Below, in pieces: positions 37,586 through 49,847 of a stretch of 64,000 bases of DNA (its first letter is position 1; each line of letters starts with the position of its first letter). The notes below the pieces were generated by a model, which saw nothing but the letters and a program-made list of their open reading frames with translations, searched no databases and was not told where the DNA came from. Origin of the DNA: Prosapia bicincta. Lineage: Eukaryota; Arthropoda; Insecta; Hemiptera; Cercopidae. The stretch lies in the NCBI GenBank assembly GCA_036971475.1, contig JBAIZL010000001.1:285790425-285854424 (forward strand), given 5' to 3'. A program made the position numbers and the translations under genes.

Positions 37586-39189
37586 CAAAGTAAGACATTT
37601 GAAATGTATTTTTTTTTGGCAATTTGATTTATTTCAAGTACATATTTTGCGAATTAAACGTATTTAATAAGAGTCAATAAATCTTTTTATATAATATCCA
37701 AACACGAAAATGTTAAAATTTATCTAACATTTCTAGAATTTTAAGTTATTTCCATGTATGGTTCACAATTTGAATTAATGTAAAATATGATTTCCTTAAA
37801 GGCCTATAGAAGTCAATTTACGTCTTTTACTGTAAAAATTGTGGTTATAAATATAATACTTAATAATTTTGTTATAAAGTGGGAGTGAAAAAATATTTGT
37901 TTAAATAATAAAATATCTTTTTTCTCTCTAAATTGCGAATGGATAGTACAAAAATAGTAATAAAGCCACATTGCCATATAATCAATGTTAGTGTTATTAA
38001 ATATATTATTCAGAAAGTATAAGCGGAGCAAGCTTTTAATGAAAGATCTTGTGTGTACGACAAAAACAATTCCATTTTGTGATGATATCTCTGTTTGGCT
38101 GTGCTCGCTCCGAGATGAGAAAGTTTTGCAAGCAACATGTGCATTTGACAAGTCTCACGACTTTATCCTTAGTTCAATTTGAATTTAGTTCAGTTTAGTA
38201 GTTTTAAACTTATCTCGTCAAAGTAGAGTTGAAGTTTCTAGAGTCTTATATTTGTACATGGTATATAGTCTACGTTTTGGCAATATGAAACACATAAAGT
38301 AGGCTATTTTTTGGCTATTTTTTGTGTTCACAGTAATTCTCTCGGAGACTTTAATCTGGGTAGCATAAATATTTCACATATGATTAATTCTTTTAGTAAT
38401 GAAACTGCCTCACTTTAGGGTCTTAAATTAATGAAACTATAATACATAGTATTGTTTACATAGCAATTGAAGGTAGTTCAGAATTCGAATCCCAAATTAA
38501 AAGCAATGACGACATGTAAAACAAAGAAAGGATTCTAGGAACTTTTCTTTCCTGTACAGCAGTTTGAATGGTCATTGGTTTTCTGACGTCACTGGTATCC
38601 GCAATTACACAAAATTACAATTTATTCAGATTTTATAAAAAAAACAGTTATTCTGGTGAATCATATTACTGCTCAGTTATCACTCTATAAATACAAATAT
38701 TTTTCTTTATCAGGGACTAAAAATAAAAATAAGATTGTTCAGAAGACCTCAGAGTTCAGTCTGACACAGACCAATGGAGGATCTAAGAGGGACTCTTGCT
38801 TTTTAACTTGAATCCTTCGTAAAACAAGTCATGAAATCTACATTTAAATTTTTAAAACCATTATTTACTTTACATACACATTTTATTTAAATTTAATTTT
38901 TAAATTTATTTTCAGATAGTGCGATACGGAAGAGATACACAGAGCCCAAAATAATGAATAATTAAAAACTGTTACAAGTACTTTAAAAGAGTAGAAATAA
39001 TATGTAAATTTGGTCTCCAGAGCAACATTCTATGGTGGTCATGATGCTTTGTGACCAGATGAGAAAAGGATAGAAAGATCTGGAGAGGTCATTAATGCAG
39101 ACTAGGCGTCGAGAAAAAGCTTGTAACGATAAACAGAAAATTACTTATCGAAGTCTTGTTGTTGTTCATGACGAGCTGGTTGTTATTCA
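37582..39189. other. No supported gene
   Basis: A 112-codon minus frame (37813-38151) is unrecognised, Phe/Ile-rich toward its C-terminus, and lacks any domain or promoter context. Confidence 0.3.
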
Positions 39190-39286
39190 CTTATTACACT
39201 TTTGATATTACTTGCGACCAAACATTTTGTTAACTAAAAGTTGTTAAATTGTTAACTTACACTTGAAGGAAACGTTTTCGTCTTAC

Positions 39287-39748
39287 TACTTCTTCAGCCT
39301 TGTATTTGTGCCGCTAGGATTGCAGCAAGTTGTGCTTTTTTGGTACCAATTTTTGAAAGTTAGAAGTGATGTGATCGAAGAATATGTGTTATCTGTGTTG
39401 TGTTTGTTCATTTAGGATGTCACTTTTATTTGTTGTTTTGTAAGCTACATTGCATCCTGCTTTTTTGAATTGGTGTGCTATTTTATATTTGAGTTTGTTT
39501 ATGTATGTGAGGGTGATGAATTTGTTTGTGTTCGTGTTTTTGTTCTTTGTGTGGTTGTTACTGTTCTTGTTGAGTAATTTCCTGTGTAGTTTGTCTATTA
39601 AATAATTGTCATATCCGTTTTTGTGAGTTAAATATTTGATTGTGTTTAGTTCCTCTGTGTAGTTGGTTGTCAAGATAGGTATCTTGTTTAGTCTGTGTAG
39701 TAAATATTTGAATGCTGCGTGTTTATGTTGTATTGGGTGGTTCGATGT
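39287..39748 (-). pseudogene. Penelope-like RT C-terminal/linker fragment, internally deleted
   Basis: The minus-strand frame reads SNHPIQHKHAAF at its start, then HRLNKIPI and LNTIKYLTHKNGY, a lysine/asparagine-rich linker and AYKTTNKSDILNE. SNHP.QHK.AAF and the NGY segment are characteristic of PLE proteins between the RT thumb and the GIY-YIG domain. Directly after AYKTTN the frame jumps to SDILNE, which in the right-hand unit lies after the GIY-YIG domain; so the endonuclease has been deleted here. A frameshift near 39385 disrupts the C-terminal end. The 3' tail continues to 39190. Confidence 0.7.
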
Positions 39749-40872
39749 TGTAACACTTTTAAAAATAAGGTGTTACATGCAAATTCATTTATATATTTAA
39801 TTTTTATTTAATAATTATATCGTCCCAATATAAAAGAAATTTTTTGTTTTCTTGGTGCACATTGTGAATCTAGCGTAGGTGGTAAACGCTCCTAGCGGGT
39901 GAAATAGAAAAATCTCGTACGAGTTAGTAACTTAAGGCAATTAACCATGTCACGCCATGTGACGTAAACATGGTCTGATATCACCTGATCCGAAGCACCA
40001 ATCAAAAAATTCAAAATAATAAGTAAGGGTAGGAAATTCAGTTGGCGTACCCTTGCAAAGACTCCACTTCTCCAAAAGTCTTCGAACGAGACGGACGAGG
40101 TGGCACTTTCGGACATAACTTAGAAATTAGTAAGCTTCCAGTATTCAAACTTTAAGATGTCAAGGCCCGTACCAAATTTTATTAACGTAACAAAAGAAGA
40201 AGTCAGAAGCGATTATTTATGTGTTCCAAATAAGTAAAAGTTTATATCGTTTTTGTTTAAGAGCGCTGTTTGCAAGAGCGATGTGTTAAGTGTTAAGTGT
40301 TCAAAAGCCATGTGCAGTGTTTAATGGTATATGTTATAGTGTTTTACAAGTAATGTGCACAACCAGGTACGTTTTAGATAATAATAAAGAAAATGTATTT
40401 TAATGTTAACTAAGTTGAATTTTATTTGATAAACTGTTAACACATGAACGGTAGAAATTGTCCTTTGAATATTCATTTGTAAAATTAAATTGGAAAACTT
40501 AAGTTACTACCTTCTCTATATATATATAAATTTTAAAAGTTAATAAGTAATTAAAATGTATGGAATAATTAGCAGTAATTAAAAGTTAATTACTCGACAC
40601 ATTGGTGTCATTTGTTCTTTTGTAATTTGTCATTGATTAATAAATTGTTTAACTTTGTTTTAAAATTTTCAATTCTTATTTCACAAGTAACCTAGTTCTA
40701 CCTTTAAAGATTAGAAGACCGTTGCAGACAGACATTATTATGCCTGAGTTGTAACGGAGAACTAGAAGCCCTGGTAAGTAATTAACTATGTTGGTAATAA
40801 GCAATTAACAATTAATAATAACATTTCAAATAAAGTAAAACTTACCGAGGTAAAAAGGCCTAGAGCGTTACA
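39749..40872 (+). mobile_element. Solo LTR, 1124 bp, inserted in the Penelope fragment
   Basis: It starts TGTAACACTT and ends GAGCGTTACA, giving TG...CA with TGTAAC/GTTACA inverted ends. It is flanked by ATGT (39745-39748) and ACGT (40873-40876), a 4-bp target duplication with one change. Strong support: removing the segment and one flank copy rejoins the Penelope reading frame on the minus strand (YNT ahead of SNHP). It carries the CTAGCGTAGGTGG...ACGCT motif shared with the other two LTRs, and AATAAA signals downstream. The 74-codon minus frame at 39892-40116 falls inside it and is not a gene. The 4-bp duplication fits gypsy-type integration. Confidence 0.8.
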
Positions 40873-40876
40873 ACGT

Positions 40877-40945
40877 GTTATATACGAGTGTGTCTGTCAT
40901 GGTTAGCTTACGGTAATTGTTGAATTCATGTTTGCATTAATAACA
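40877..40945 (-). pseudogene. Upstream continuation of the minus-strand Penelope fragment
   Basis: The minus strand reads KHEFNNYRKLTMTDTLVYNT directly before the LTR. The IYRKPT.TDT...SNHP segment is a conserved stretch of PLE reverse transcriptases. An in-frame stop two codons upstream of this stretch and the head-to-head junction mark the end of the recognisable unit. Confidence 0.65.
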
Positions 40946-41366
40946 ATACCAACACATTCAATAACCCAGGAGTATACTAACTACAATGCTACAACTGTAA
41001 TAAGTTCTATAGTGGACAAACAGGCAGATCTTTTGCCGAAAGATATAAAGAACACAAAAGCGCACTGCACACTACTATTGAATCCACCTTTGAAAATCAC
41101 CTCATGGACACTAAACACTCATGCAATAGTATGGCAAATTATAAGAGCACACATGCAACAAAGGCCATAAATTTAACACACTAGAACAATATGAAATATA
41201 CAGACATAGCGACACACATAAAAATGACATCCTAAATGAACTAACACAACAAAGAAAATACACATATTCTTCGATCACATCACTTCTAACTTTCAAAAAT
41301 TGGTACCAAAAAAGCACAACTTGCAGGAATCCTAGCGGCAAAAATACGAGGCTGAAGAAGTCGTAA
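40935..41366 (+). pseudogene. Penelope-like GIY-YIG endonuclease domain, broken
   Basis: The frame from about 40960 reads NNPGVY, a TAA stop (40978-40980), then LQCYNCNKFYSGQTGRSF, AERYKEH and a His/Asn-containing tail. GVY...(10)...FYSG is the GIY-YIG pair. The CxxC just before FYSG is the PLE-specific insertion, and Q-T-GR-F..R..EH carries the catalytic Arg neighbourhood. The frame stops at 41182; a -1 shift restores EQYEIYRHSDTHKNDILNE and runs to a stop at 41364, giving the usual PLE C-terminus. At least one nonsense mutation and one frameshift make it inactive. In live elements this nuclease nicks the target to prime reverse transcription. Confidence 0.8.
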
Positions 41367-41457
41367 AACGAAAACGTTTCCTCCAAGTGTAAGTTAACAA
41401 TTTTAGAACTTATAGTAAAAAAAAGTCTGATCGCAAGTAATATCAAAGTGTAATAAG

Positions 41458-42600
41458 AAAATTACTGATATAAAGAGCAATTTATTTCTATTTAGGTAAT
41501 AACATTTTAGGAATTATGACGAGATAAAAATTACAAAATAAAACATTTAAAAAATAGCCAATTAGATGTATTTTCTGTTAATTATGTATGCTAAAAACAG
41601 ACGCAGGTAAAAAAATATAATAAAATGAAATTTAATATAATAAAATTTAGTAGACACATAAAAGCCAAAAATAAAATTGTGAGTATGTTTTAGTGTATGT
41701 AAAGTAATATGTATTAAATTTAACGTATTGTTGTAAATGTATAACACAAACAGGTCACTAAAGGACGGAGTCATCAGCTAAAAGGTTTCGGTACTGCGTT
41801 GTTTTGTGTCGCATTGGCTTCGCTCTGTATTATCTGTTTATTCCAGTTTCATTGTCACCATAAAATATTTCCTGCCCTCACTATAACTTTGTTTTGTTCA
41901 TTTAAAGCAACCCTACATATTCAGTTTACGTAAAGGTGGAACATTTACCCTTTCGGTAAAGGTGGGACTAACATCTACCCTTTGATAGTGTAGATAATAC
42001 GATAATTATGATTCTGTAGAGAGTATTGTGCAGATTGCATAAACCAAGAGGGTTGTTATGGATGTCATAGTGTGCCATGGCATGTCTGTACTATGCCATA
42101 GTATACATACCATAATACGGGACACAGTCGGACATTGTATGGTATAGAGGGGATCTAAAGTAGACAAAGTCTGTGGTCCAAGTGACGTATCTACCTCCTT
42201 CAATTGTAGAGTAATCGCTAGTTACAATAGTTACCAAATGGGATTGTTTTTGTAGCCAGTATGATACTATAGTTGTTGAAAGGCTGCTAAATAAAGGTCG
42301 GTTTGGAATAGAGATTCCAAAGGACGATTATGAGTAATTCTAATAGAAAGGGTTCATGGGATCTTGTACCCGATTCTAAGGAGGAAAATAAAGGTGGAAT
42401 AAAGTAGGACTAAGGAAAGGCCTTATTAATGTCTTTCTGGGAGCAGGGAAAAGTTTGAAATGTGGGGACAAGATGGCTTATGTGAAGGAGATCTGCTGGT
42501 AATTAAAGTGAAGAGAGGTGAAGAGGGAGTAATTAAGAGAGAGTTTTTTCAAGTGAGGAAACGTGTCAAAAGTGAAAATGATTCATTACTTGGAAAGAAT
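41458..42600. other. No supported feature
   Basis: A+T-rich; small local repeats only (TTTACCCTTTCGGTAAAGG near 41944, CATAGT/CCATGG words near 42065-42110). Confidence 0.4.
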
Positions 42601-43660
42601 AGTTTCAAATGAAGAAAAGTGTATCAAGGGAAGAGGATTTACTACCTGGAAAGAGTAGTCTCAAGTGAAGAGAGGCATCTCATGTGACGAGAGGTGTCTC
42701 AATTAAAGAAAGATGTCTTAAGTGAATAGAAAGTAGTCTCAAGTAAAGGGAGAGTATTCTCAAGTGAAAAACGGTGTCTTAGGTGAAGAAGGTGAATTAG
42801 GTGGAGATAATAGTCTCAAGGTAAGAGAGCTGTCTCAAGTGAAAGGGTTTATTAGGTGGAAAGAGTAGTATCGAGTGAAGAGGGTTTAATACGTGGAGAT
42901 AATAGGCTCAAGGTAAGAGAGCTGTCTCAAGTGAAAGGGTTTATTAGGTGGAAAGAGTAGTATCGAGTGAAGAGGGTTTAATACGTGGAGATAATAGGCT
43001 CAAGGTAAGAGAGCTGTCTCAAGTGAAAGGAATTATTAGGTGGAGATAGTAGTCTCAAGGTAAGAGAGGTGTCTCAAGTGAAAGTGTTTATTAGGTGGAA
43101 AGAGTAGTATCGAGTGAAGAGGGTTTAATACGTGGAGATAATAGGCTCAAGTAAAGAGGGTGTATTACGAGGAGATAGTAGCCTCAAGTCAAGAGAGGTA
43201 TCTCATTTGAAGAGGGTTTATTAGATGAAGAGATTAGTCTCAAGTGAATTGAGGTGTCCCAAGGGAAGAGATGTGTCTCACGTGAGGAGAGATTAGACTC
43301 AAGTTTAGAGAGAGTATTCTCGAGTGAAGAGAGGTGTCTTAAGTAAAGAGATGGTAGTCTCAATTGAAAATAGAGTAGTTTCATTTGAGGAAAGGTTTAT
43401 CAAGGGGAGATGGGATGTTGAGGGGAGGAGTGCTCCCAAGTAAAGACAGAGAGTGGTCTCAAGTGAGAAAGTATTCTCAAAAGAAGAAAGGTTTCTCATG
43501 TGGAGAGGGTTTATTAAGCGGTGAGATTTATCTCAAGTGAAGAGGTTTATTGAGTGGAGAGAGTGGCCTCTAGTGAAGGGAGCTGTGTTAAGTGAACAAA
43601 GAGAATTCTCAAGTGAAGAAAGGTGTCTGAAGTGGAGAGAGATGTGTCTCAAATATATTT
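42601..43660. repeat. Purine-rich tandem repeats with 92-bp higher-order unit
   Basis: About 1 kb of diverged AAGTGAAGAGAGGTGTCTC units. Between 42790 and 43080 these are organised as nearly identical 92-bp repeats (phase marks at 42841, 42933, 43025). Both flanks decay. Confidence 0.88.
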
Positions 43661-45360
43661 ATGCCTACTTGTTACTTTCATATTGAATAATTTTGCATTG
43701 GGGCAAAAACACTCTTTATTACCCTACATAATGGCACAACTTTCTTATTTTTGAATGACATTACATATACAGTATATATATATAAACAGATAGATAGAGT
43801 TTTTAAGTAATTATAAAATTTACTGTATATATTTTAATGTATTTTCAAATTTTTGTTGTCAACCCCCGATAATCGGCAACACACAATACCCAATTCAGTT
43901 GAATGGTGTTTACAATTAAATCTTTAGTTATACATTTGTTACATAAATCGGTAATTACAAAACCAGATACTACAGAAAAGCTATTCTCAGCGAAACATTA
44001 ACCCTGTTTAGTTAACTCAGACAATAACACAGATCGTCCAGCAAACCTAGATCATGTTTATTACAGCTTATCGCAGTCGCAGAGCGTTGCATCTGTGTAA
44101 TGGACAGTCTAATGTGTCTGTGTATATGTTGTACACAGGACTGATCTGTGGTCGCAGCTGTACAATCTGTGGTTTCTATCGTCGCCATAAAGCAGCGTCA
44201 CTGTGTCGCATTGTTTAGACTAGTTTAATATGACCGAGTTTAAAACGCACACGAATTAGTGTATAATATTTAATTGGCATTTTTATAAAATAATTTACAA
44301 TGTAAGTAATTTACAAACTAACAATTATCTGGTTTTTAAAATACGAAATAATTTTTAAATTATTATTAAATTATTATTTTAAATTAGTATCACGTTATTA
44401 TAAACGTGAACGGATCCCTACCACTGAATTTGGCGAATTTGAATTGTATCAATTACTAGACATTTAAATACATTACCCTTTTTCAACATTAGCCTTTTTC
44501 AATACATTCTCCTGAAATGTTATTACCGAACAACTGCATTCGCGTAGGACTAATTGGAGTAAAAATGTAATATAGGGATTTACATTTACGTTTCAATAAC
44601 TGTTTGTTTATTCACACGTTTAGTGCGAATTCAGCCCCACAACAACAAAATACAGTAAAACCCTTTCAATAGGCTTTTCAAGGGTCGGCGTAAAACCTGT
44701 ATTAGTTGAGAATAGTATTGAATCGGCGGATTTCGTCTATACATCATTGTTGTACATTCACGCATATGAATATGAAATGAATTAAAGCAAATGTATTAAT
44801 TATTTCATTGAATTAAAATGGAATATTTGGTTTGTACGAGTATAAACACAACAAGAACTGTACTGTGCTATAATTACACGTTTGAATGCTTCACACAGGG
44901 TATTGAAAATAATAACTATATTAAAAGTAGGATAATAGTTATGCTGGTTGATTGTTGTAAAATAAACCAATACATTATCGTCTTTGGTAACTAACTATTT
45001 ATTTCTGGTTACATAAAATGTGAATTCAGCTACTATCCATAAATCATATTTTGAAAAGTGATGAAGAGTAAAGGAAATCCTGAAAGCGTGACTTCTGGTA
45101 TTTTACACTTTTAACAAATCTGAAACAAATGTCGGCTTAGGTTTACTGAACATTCTACACGTTTTTGTACGTGCTCAGAAATCGAGAGTATGTATCAGAA
45201 AAGCTTCAAGCTTCATGTGCACGTATATGCGTGTGTATCTATCTGTATCTGTCTGTATATGTATCTATCTATCTTCCTATATAGCTATCATTGGATGAGA
45301 AAAGGGGTTTGACCTTTGATCTTACAAATCCTCATGACATTCATGTCATGAAGTCAGCAT
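43661..45360. other. No supported feature
   Basis: A+T-rich with a more balanced patch at 44040-44220. A short TATC/TGTA repeat lies at 45228-45285. Confidence 0.4.
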
Positions 45361-45469
45361 TACGTCATGACTACAGACTCCAAGTGTAGTAAAAACCAAA
45401 AACGTTCAACTCGAACCTCTTTCAACCACTCTTTGTCGTCCCCTGAGATCACCGTTAGGCATTACTTCA

Positions 45470-46985
45470 GGGGGAGACGTGACCCCTGTTTTAACGCGGG
45501 GGTTCTGGAAAGTAAAAGCACCGCACTATTAGATATAGTTTTGAATGCAGAAACTATTCCTAGCGCGCTACCTCTCTTTACTGAAACTAGTTTCTTCCAC
45601 AGATGTGCATTTTCCATTGCAGGAGCCCATATGGGTGCCGCATTTAGGAGTTGCACTACTAGGTGAATGCACTACCGAAGATATCAGTCTCCTCTAACAC
45701 TTTTTCGGTCCCCCAATAATAGGCATCATTCTGCACAGATTTCCACAGGACAATCTAGCCCGCTCGCAGCATTTAACTATGTGGGTTGAAAAATTTAGTT
45801 TCCTGTCTAGGCTAACCCCAGATATTTTAGTTCATCTTTTCACTCAATTTGCGATTCACCTATTTGCAACACAGGCGTCACAAATCCGTCTTCTATCCGT
45901 TACTAATATAGCTTCTGTTTTTTCTATAGCCATCTTTAAGCCACAACTTTCAAGCCAATCTTGTACCCGATTTAAAGATTCATCTGCCGCCTCTTCTAGT
46001 GCAGCTGCAGTAGTCTCCGTGGAAACAATTATGGCGTCATCTGCATAACCCACTATGTCGGTGTCTTCCGGAAAGTCCATTAGTAGAAGACCATCATACA
46101 TCTCATTTCACAAACGAGGCCCGATTTTTGAACCTTGTGTATGAGTGCTACAGGTGAATACCACTTTTCTTTCGCTAACGTAGTCGTCAAATATTTTGAC
46201 CATATATTCTATTTTTTTTTCTGTATTCCGTCAAGAATATCGCTCTATCACCCGAATTGAAGGCATTCTATGGCGACGAAAGAATCTCTCATCTTTACAT
46301 TGCGTTTACTGGCTAGTTTTGCTGAATCAGTTGTGAAATTTCCTTTCCGGAATCCAAACTGTCTGTCTGATAGGCCATCTGATCCTTCCTACTTTTCTAA
46401 TCTTTTTGAAATGAGTCCCTCCAGTAATTTGCCTACAGTGTCTATTAGACATAGGAGTCTGTACGATGAAGGGTTTTCATGGGGTTTATTCCCTTTCCTT
46501 AGCAGCACAAACTTTTGTTATTTTCCAATATTTGTAAATTTTTGTGTGTGCTTAAAAAAGCATTAAAAGCAGTTAATAATATCTCCGGACACCTTCTGAC
46601 ACCTTTTCAGGATTTCATCTGGTTCGGGAGCTTTATTCATTTTAAGCTCTCTTGTTAACACGGTACGTTTAGTGAGGCTGACACATTTATTTTCTGATAA
46701 CTGTATTACATGTATTCTATTAATTATGTCTTTTTCCTGTTTAGGAAATTCAGTTTTAGTTATTTCCTGAGCCCAGACTGGATTATTTAGGCCAGGTATA
46801 TTTTCTTGCTTACGCAATTTCTTGATTACAATTTGACAAGCCAGACCCCTCGGTTCGCTCTCTATTTATGCAATCAGACTTTCCCAGGAGTCCTTTTTAC
46901 TCTTCTTTATTTTTTCTGCAGCTCTTTCTTTGCCTATTTATTTTGGAGTTTGGGAATTTATTTTGTTCTGGTTGCCTTTCTTCGT
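45470..46985 (-). pseudogene. R1-clade-like non-LTR retrotransposon reverse transcriptase, degenerate
   Basis: Read 3' to 5' on the minus strand, pieces of one RT appear in order: a basic [12 protein letters not shown] segment (~46900), NKAPEPDE (~46630), PSSYRLLCLIDTVGKLLE (~46440), SDRQFGFRKG (~46370), TQGSKIGPRL then a TGA stop (46108-46110) in place of the usual Trp, YADD (46036-46047), KMAIEKTEAILV, GVSLDRKLNFSTHI (~45800) and APIWAPAM with SAFKTISNSAVLLLS (~45600). NKAPGPD, QGS, YADD and the APxWA/S.R.vS.eA block are LINE RT motifs; this combination best fits R1-type elements. Several stops and at least two frameshifts kill it. No endonuclease domain is present: the 5' side runs straight into the (TATC)n tract. 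Confidence 0.8.
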
Positions 46986-47511
46986 GTATCTATCTATCTA
47001 TCTATCTATCTATTTATCTCTCTATCTATCTACCTACCTATCAATCAATCAATCACTTTATCTATCTATCTGTCTATCTATCTATATATCTATCTGCCTA
47101 TCTATCTATCTACCTACTTATCTATCAATCAATCACTCAATCACTCTATCTATCTATCTGTCTACCTATCTATCTATTTATCGGTCTATCTATCCATCTA
47201 CCTATCTATTTATCTACCTATCTATCTATGTATCTATTTACCTACCTATCTATCATCAATGAATCAATCACTTTATCTATCTATTTTACTATCTGTCCGC
47301 CTGTCTATCTATCTAGCTATCTACATACCTATCTATCTATCTATGAATCTATCTATCTACCTATCTATCAATCAATCAATAACTTCATCTAACAACCTGT
47401 CTTTCTACCTACCTATCTATCTATTTATCTATCTACCTACCTATGTATCAATCAATCAATCAATCACTCTATCTATCTATCTATCTATCTGTCTGTATGT
47501 CTCTCTGTCTG

Positions 47512-47570
<59 letters not shown>

Positions 47571-47965
47571 CTATGTATAAATATATCTATTTATCTACCT
47601 ACCTATCTATCAATCACTTTATCTATTTATCTGACTATCTGTCAGCCTGTCTATTTATCTATCTACCTATCTATCTATCTAAGTATCTCTCTACCTACCT
47701 ATCAATCAATCAATTAATCAAGCAATCACTTTATCTATCCATCTCTTTATTTGTCTATCTATCTATCTATTTACCTATCTATGTAACTATTTATTTATCT
47801 ATCTACCTACATATCAATCAATCAATCAATCAATCACTCTACCTATTTATCTGACTATCTATCTATTTAACTATCTGTCTGTCTCTCTGTCATTCTATCG
47901 ATCCTTCTATGTATCTATCTGTCTATCTATCTATCTATCTATCTACCTAACTACCCACCTACCCA

Positions 47966-48028
<63 letters not shown>
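46986..48028. repeat. (TATC)n / (AATC)n compound microsatellite
   Basis: About 970 bp of TATC with recurring CAATCAATCAATCA blocks, CTAC variants, a (CT)n segment near 47510-47550 and a terminal (TA)n tract. The block pattern recurs every ~100-200 bp, indicating segmental duplication. The 303-codon plus frame of Ser/Ile/Tyr/Leu across it is an artefact. Confidence 0.96.
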
Positions 48029-48031
<3 letters not shown>

Positions 48032-49570
48032 AACATTTATAGAATGGGCTATATAATATTATTTAAGAATTGGAAAATAGATGAGAAATAACTCACTCAA
48101 AATTTAGAAAGAAATTCATTAAGATATTGGTTAGGTTAAATGAAAACTAAATTTAGGTAAAAGCATAGAATTGTAAACAAGGTTTTTGAACTGGAAATGT
48201 ATTAGGAAATTTGTTATATCAAATAACCTAACACATAAATTAAAATAAGATAATCTAAGAATAGTTATGTGTAAACAAATTTGTAAACTGTAGTAACATA
48301 GGGCCTAAGTAATTACTTGAAGGAGAAAGTGAACACGTTTGTAAACAAAAGAAAATTGAAAGGTTATGTTTATGAAAGACCAAGCAAAACACACACAATT
48401 CAGAACTATTTCAAAAGTAAAACACAAAGACACTTCACACACTAATAATATTAATAAAATAAACACTGGAAGGTTTGTTGAGGATAGGAAATTAAAACAG
48501 TAAGTTTCAACCAGGTTTAACCAAGTTAAAACGCCATTCTAAACAAGCTCATTGTGGACGCATCAGCTGTAAAACGGTGAAAATAGTTCGTTGACATTAA
48601 CATGTGTGAAAGTCAAGGAAACATCAGCTGTAAAAACAGAAGAAAGTAAGTCTGATGTAAAGTCTAGTGGAAAGAAATCGAACTAAATTATAACCCATAT
48701 GTGTTTTTTTTAAGAAGAAGGCCGCCATATTTGTAACATTTTAAAAGAAAATCGAAGGACGCGTAGTTAGAGCATTCTAGCGTGGGTGACGCTACTAGAG
48801 GAAGCAGACCTTGCTTTGCAGTCAAAATTCTATTTATTTTGGAAAGAGTTCGTCTAAATTATACCGTTTTGCTAAGAAGATTGGCCAACTTAAATTAAGG
48901 AGAAGTGAATTACAAAATGTAATACTGTGTTAATATAAAGTGAAGTAAATAAAACGAATTTAAGTGTGTAAAAAGTCAAATTTGGAGAGAACGGAATCTT
49001 ACGTAAGCTAACTGAAATTTCGATATTTGATAAGTTATTAGCGCTATAAAAAATCAATTTTAGTGGACTTTTAAGATAATAGAGAAGTTAATTTTTTACA
49101 ATAGAATATCTTGTAGTTAATTAATAGTAAGTAATAAGAAATAATCCAGTTCAAATAGTTTAGCCTTTTTAGTATATTCAAAATTAAAGTATTTCCATCC
49201 GGAAAATATTTATTAAAGCTAATTTCAAAATTTAATATTGTTTGTTCAAAATTTATTTAATTAACCTAAGAATTAAAAAAAAATATAGCCCATGCTATAA
49301 CCCCGAGATATCAAGAGATCTTAAACTAGCCAAGGGTATTAAAATTGTGTAACTCTAAAATTAAAAGAAAAAAGAGTTAGTATATTTTGTTAAAAATTGT
49401 TAAGTTGTAAAATTTTGTTTTGAGTGTATTGTTTAATGTCGAGATGAAATGATAATAAATGTTAATGAATTGTTCCTGAGTAGTTTTATTTGTCTTAAAT
49501 AAAAAATTCAATTTATTAAATAGTAAAACATAAGTATATTGTATTGTGTCTCTTTAAAAATTATGTTATA
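48029..49570 (+). repeat. 5' LTR, 1542 bp
   Basis: Begins TGTAACATTTATAG and ends ATTATGTTATA, with imperfect TGTAAC/GTTATA ends (TA where CA is usual). By eye it differs from the 3' LTR at only three positions: GCTTTGCAG versus GCTGTGCAG, TTGCTAAG versus TTGTTAAG, and TTTTTTACA versus TTTTGTACA. A CTAGCGTGGGTGACGCTACTAG hairpin (48777-48798) is shared with the other LTRs. AATAAA-type signals occur near its 3' side. Confidence 0.92.
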
Positions 49571-49572
49571 AT

Positions 49573-49594
49573 TGGCGCCCAACGTGGGGCTCGA
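49573..49594 (+). promoter_or_regulatory. Primer-binding site, tRNA-Lys(CUU)-type
   Basis: TGGCGCCCAACGTGGGGC plus TCGA, two bases after the 5' LTR, is complementary to the 3' end of insect tRNA-Lys(CUU) (…CCCCACGTTGGGCGCCA) over about 22 nt, as I recall that tRNA sequence. This sets the orientation of the element and the start of minus-strand cDNA synthesis. Confidence 0.9.
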
Positions 49595-49847
49595 TAAAAT
49601 TTATTTAGAGAGATTTTGAAATAAAATTAATTTAGAACTTTTTATATGAAAAACATTTGAACTGGAAATAGATTTAGAAAAATTTTTGGAAAATTAAACA
49701 CTTAGTTGAATAGAATCAAGGCTAGGTTTATAGTATATATAAAAATTATTTATGTTTGTATAATAAGTTACTTAAAAAAAAAAAGAAGAAAATAATATAG
49801 GCGAGCTGGTAGTTGTAGGGGACCAGGAAAAAGGGACAATTTTGGAA

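Larger units (their letters stand above)
39190..41457. mobile_element. Head-to-head Penelope-like element pair, with nested solo LTR
   Basis: Two 5'-truncated Penelope-like (PLE) fragments face away from each other. The left unit is on the minus strand (39190-39748, continuing 40877 to about 40945) and the right on the plus strand (about 40935-41457). Their 3' regions are homologous when one is reverse-complemented: both contain GGTACCAA, GGCTGAAGAAGT, CGAAAACGTTTCC and end at GTGTAATAAG. A solo LTR occupies 39749-40872 inside the left unit. PLEs encode a telomerase-related reverse transcriptase joined to a GIY-YIG endonuclease and often occur as partial inverted copies. Confidence 0.75.

Noticed and set aside
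37813..38151. A 112-codon minus frame
   Set aside because: No motif, biased hydrophobic composition, and no start or splice context.
39892..40116. A 74-codon minus frame
   Set aside because: It lies wholly inside the solo LTR and has no recognisable domain.
46806..47717. A 303-codon Ser/Ile/Tyr/Leu open frame
   Set aside because: It is the translation of a TATC/AATC microsatellite and has overlapping equivalents in other frames.
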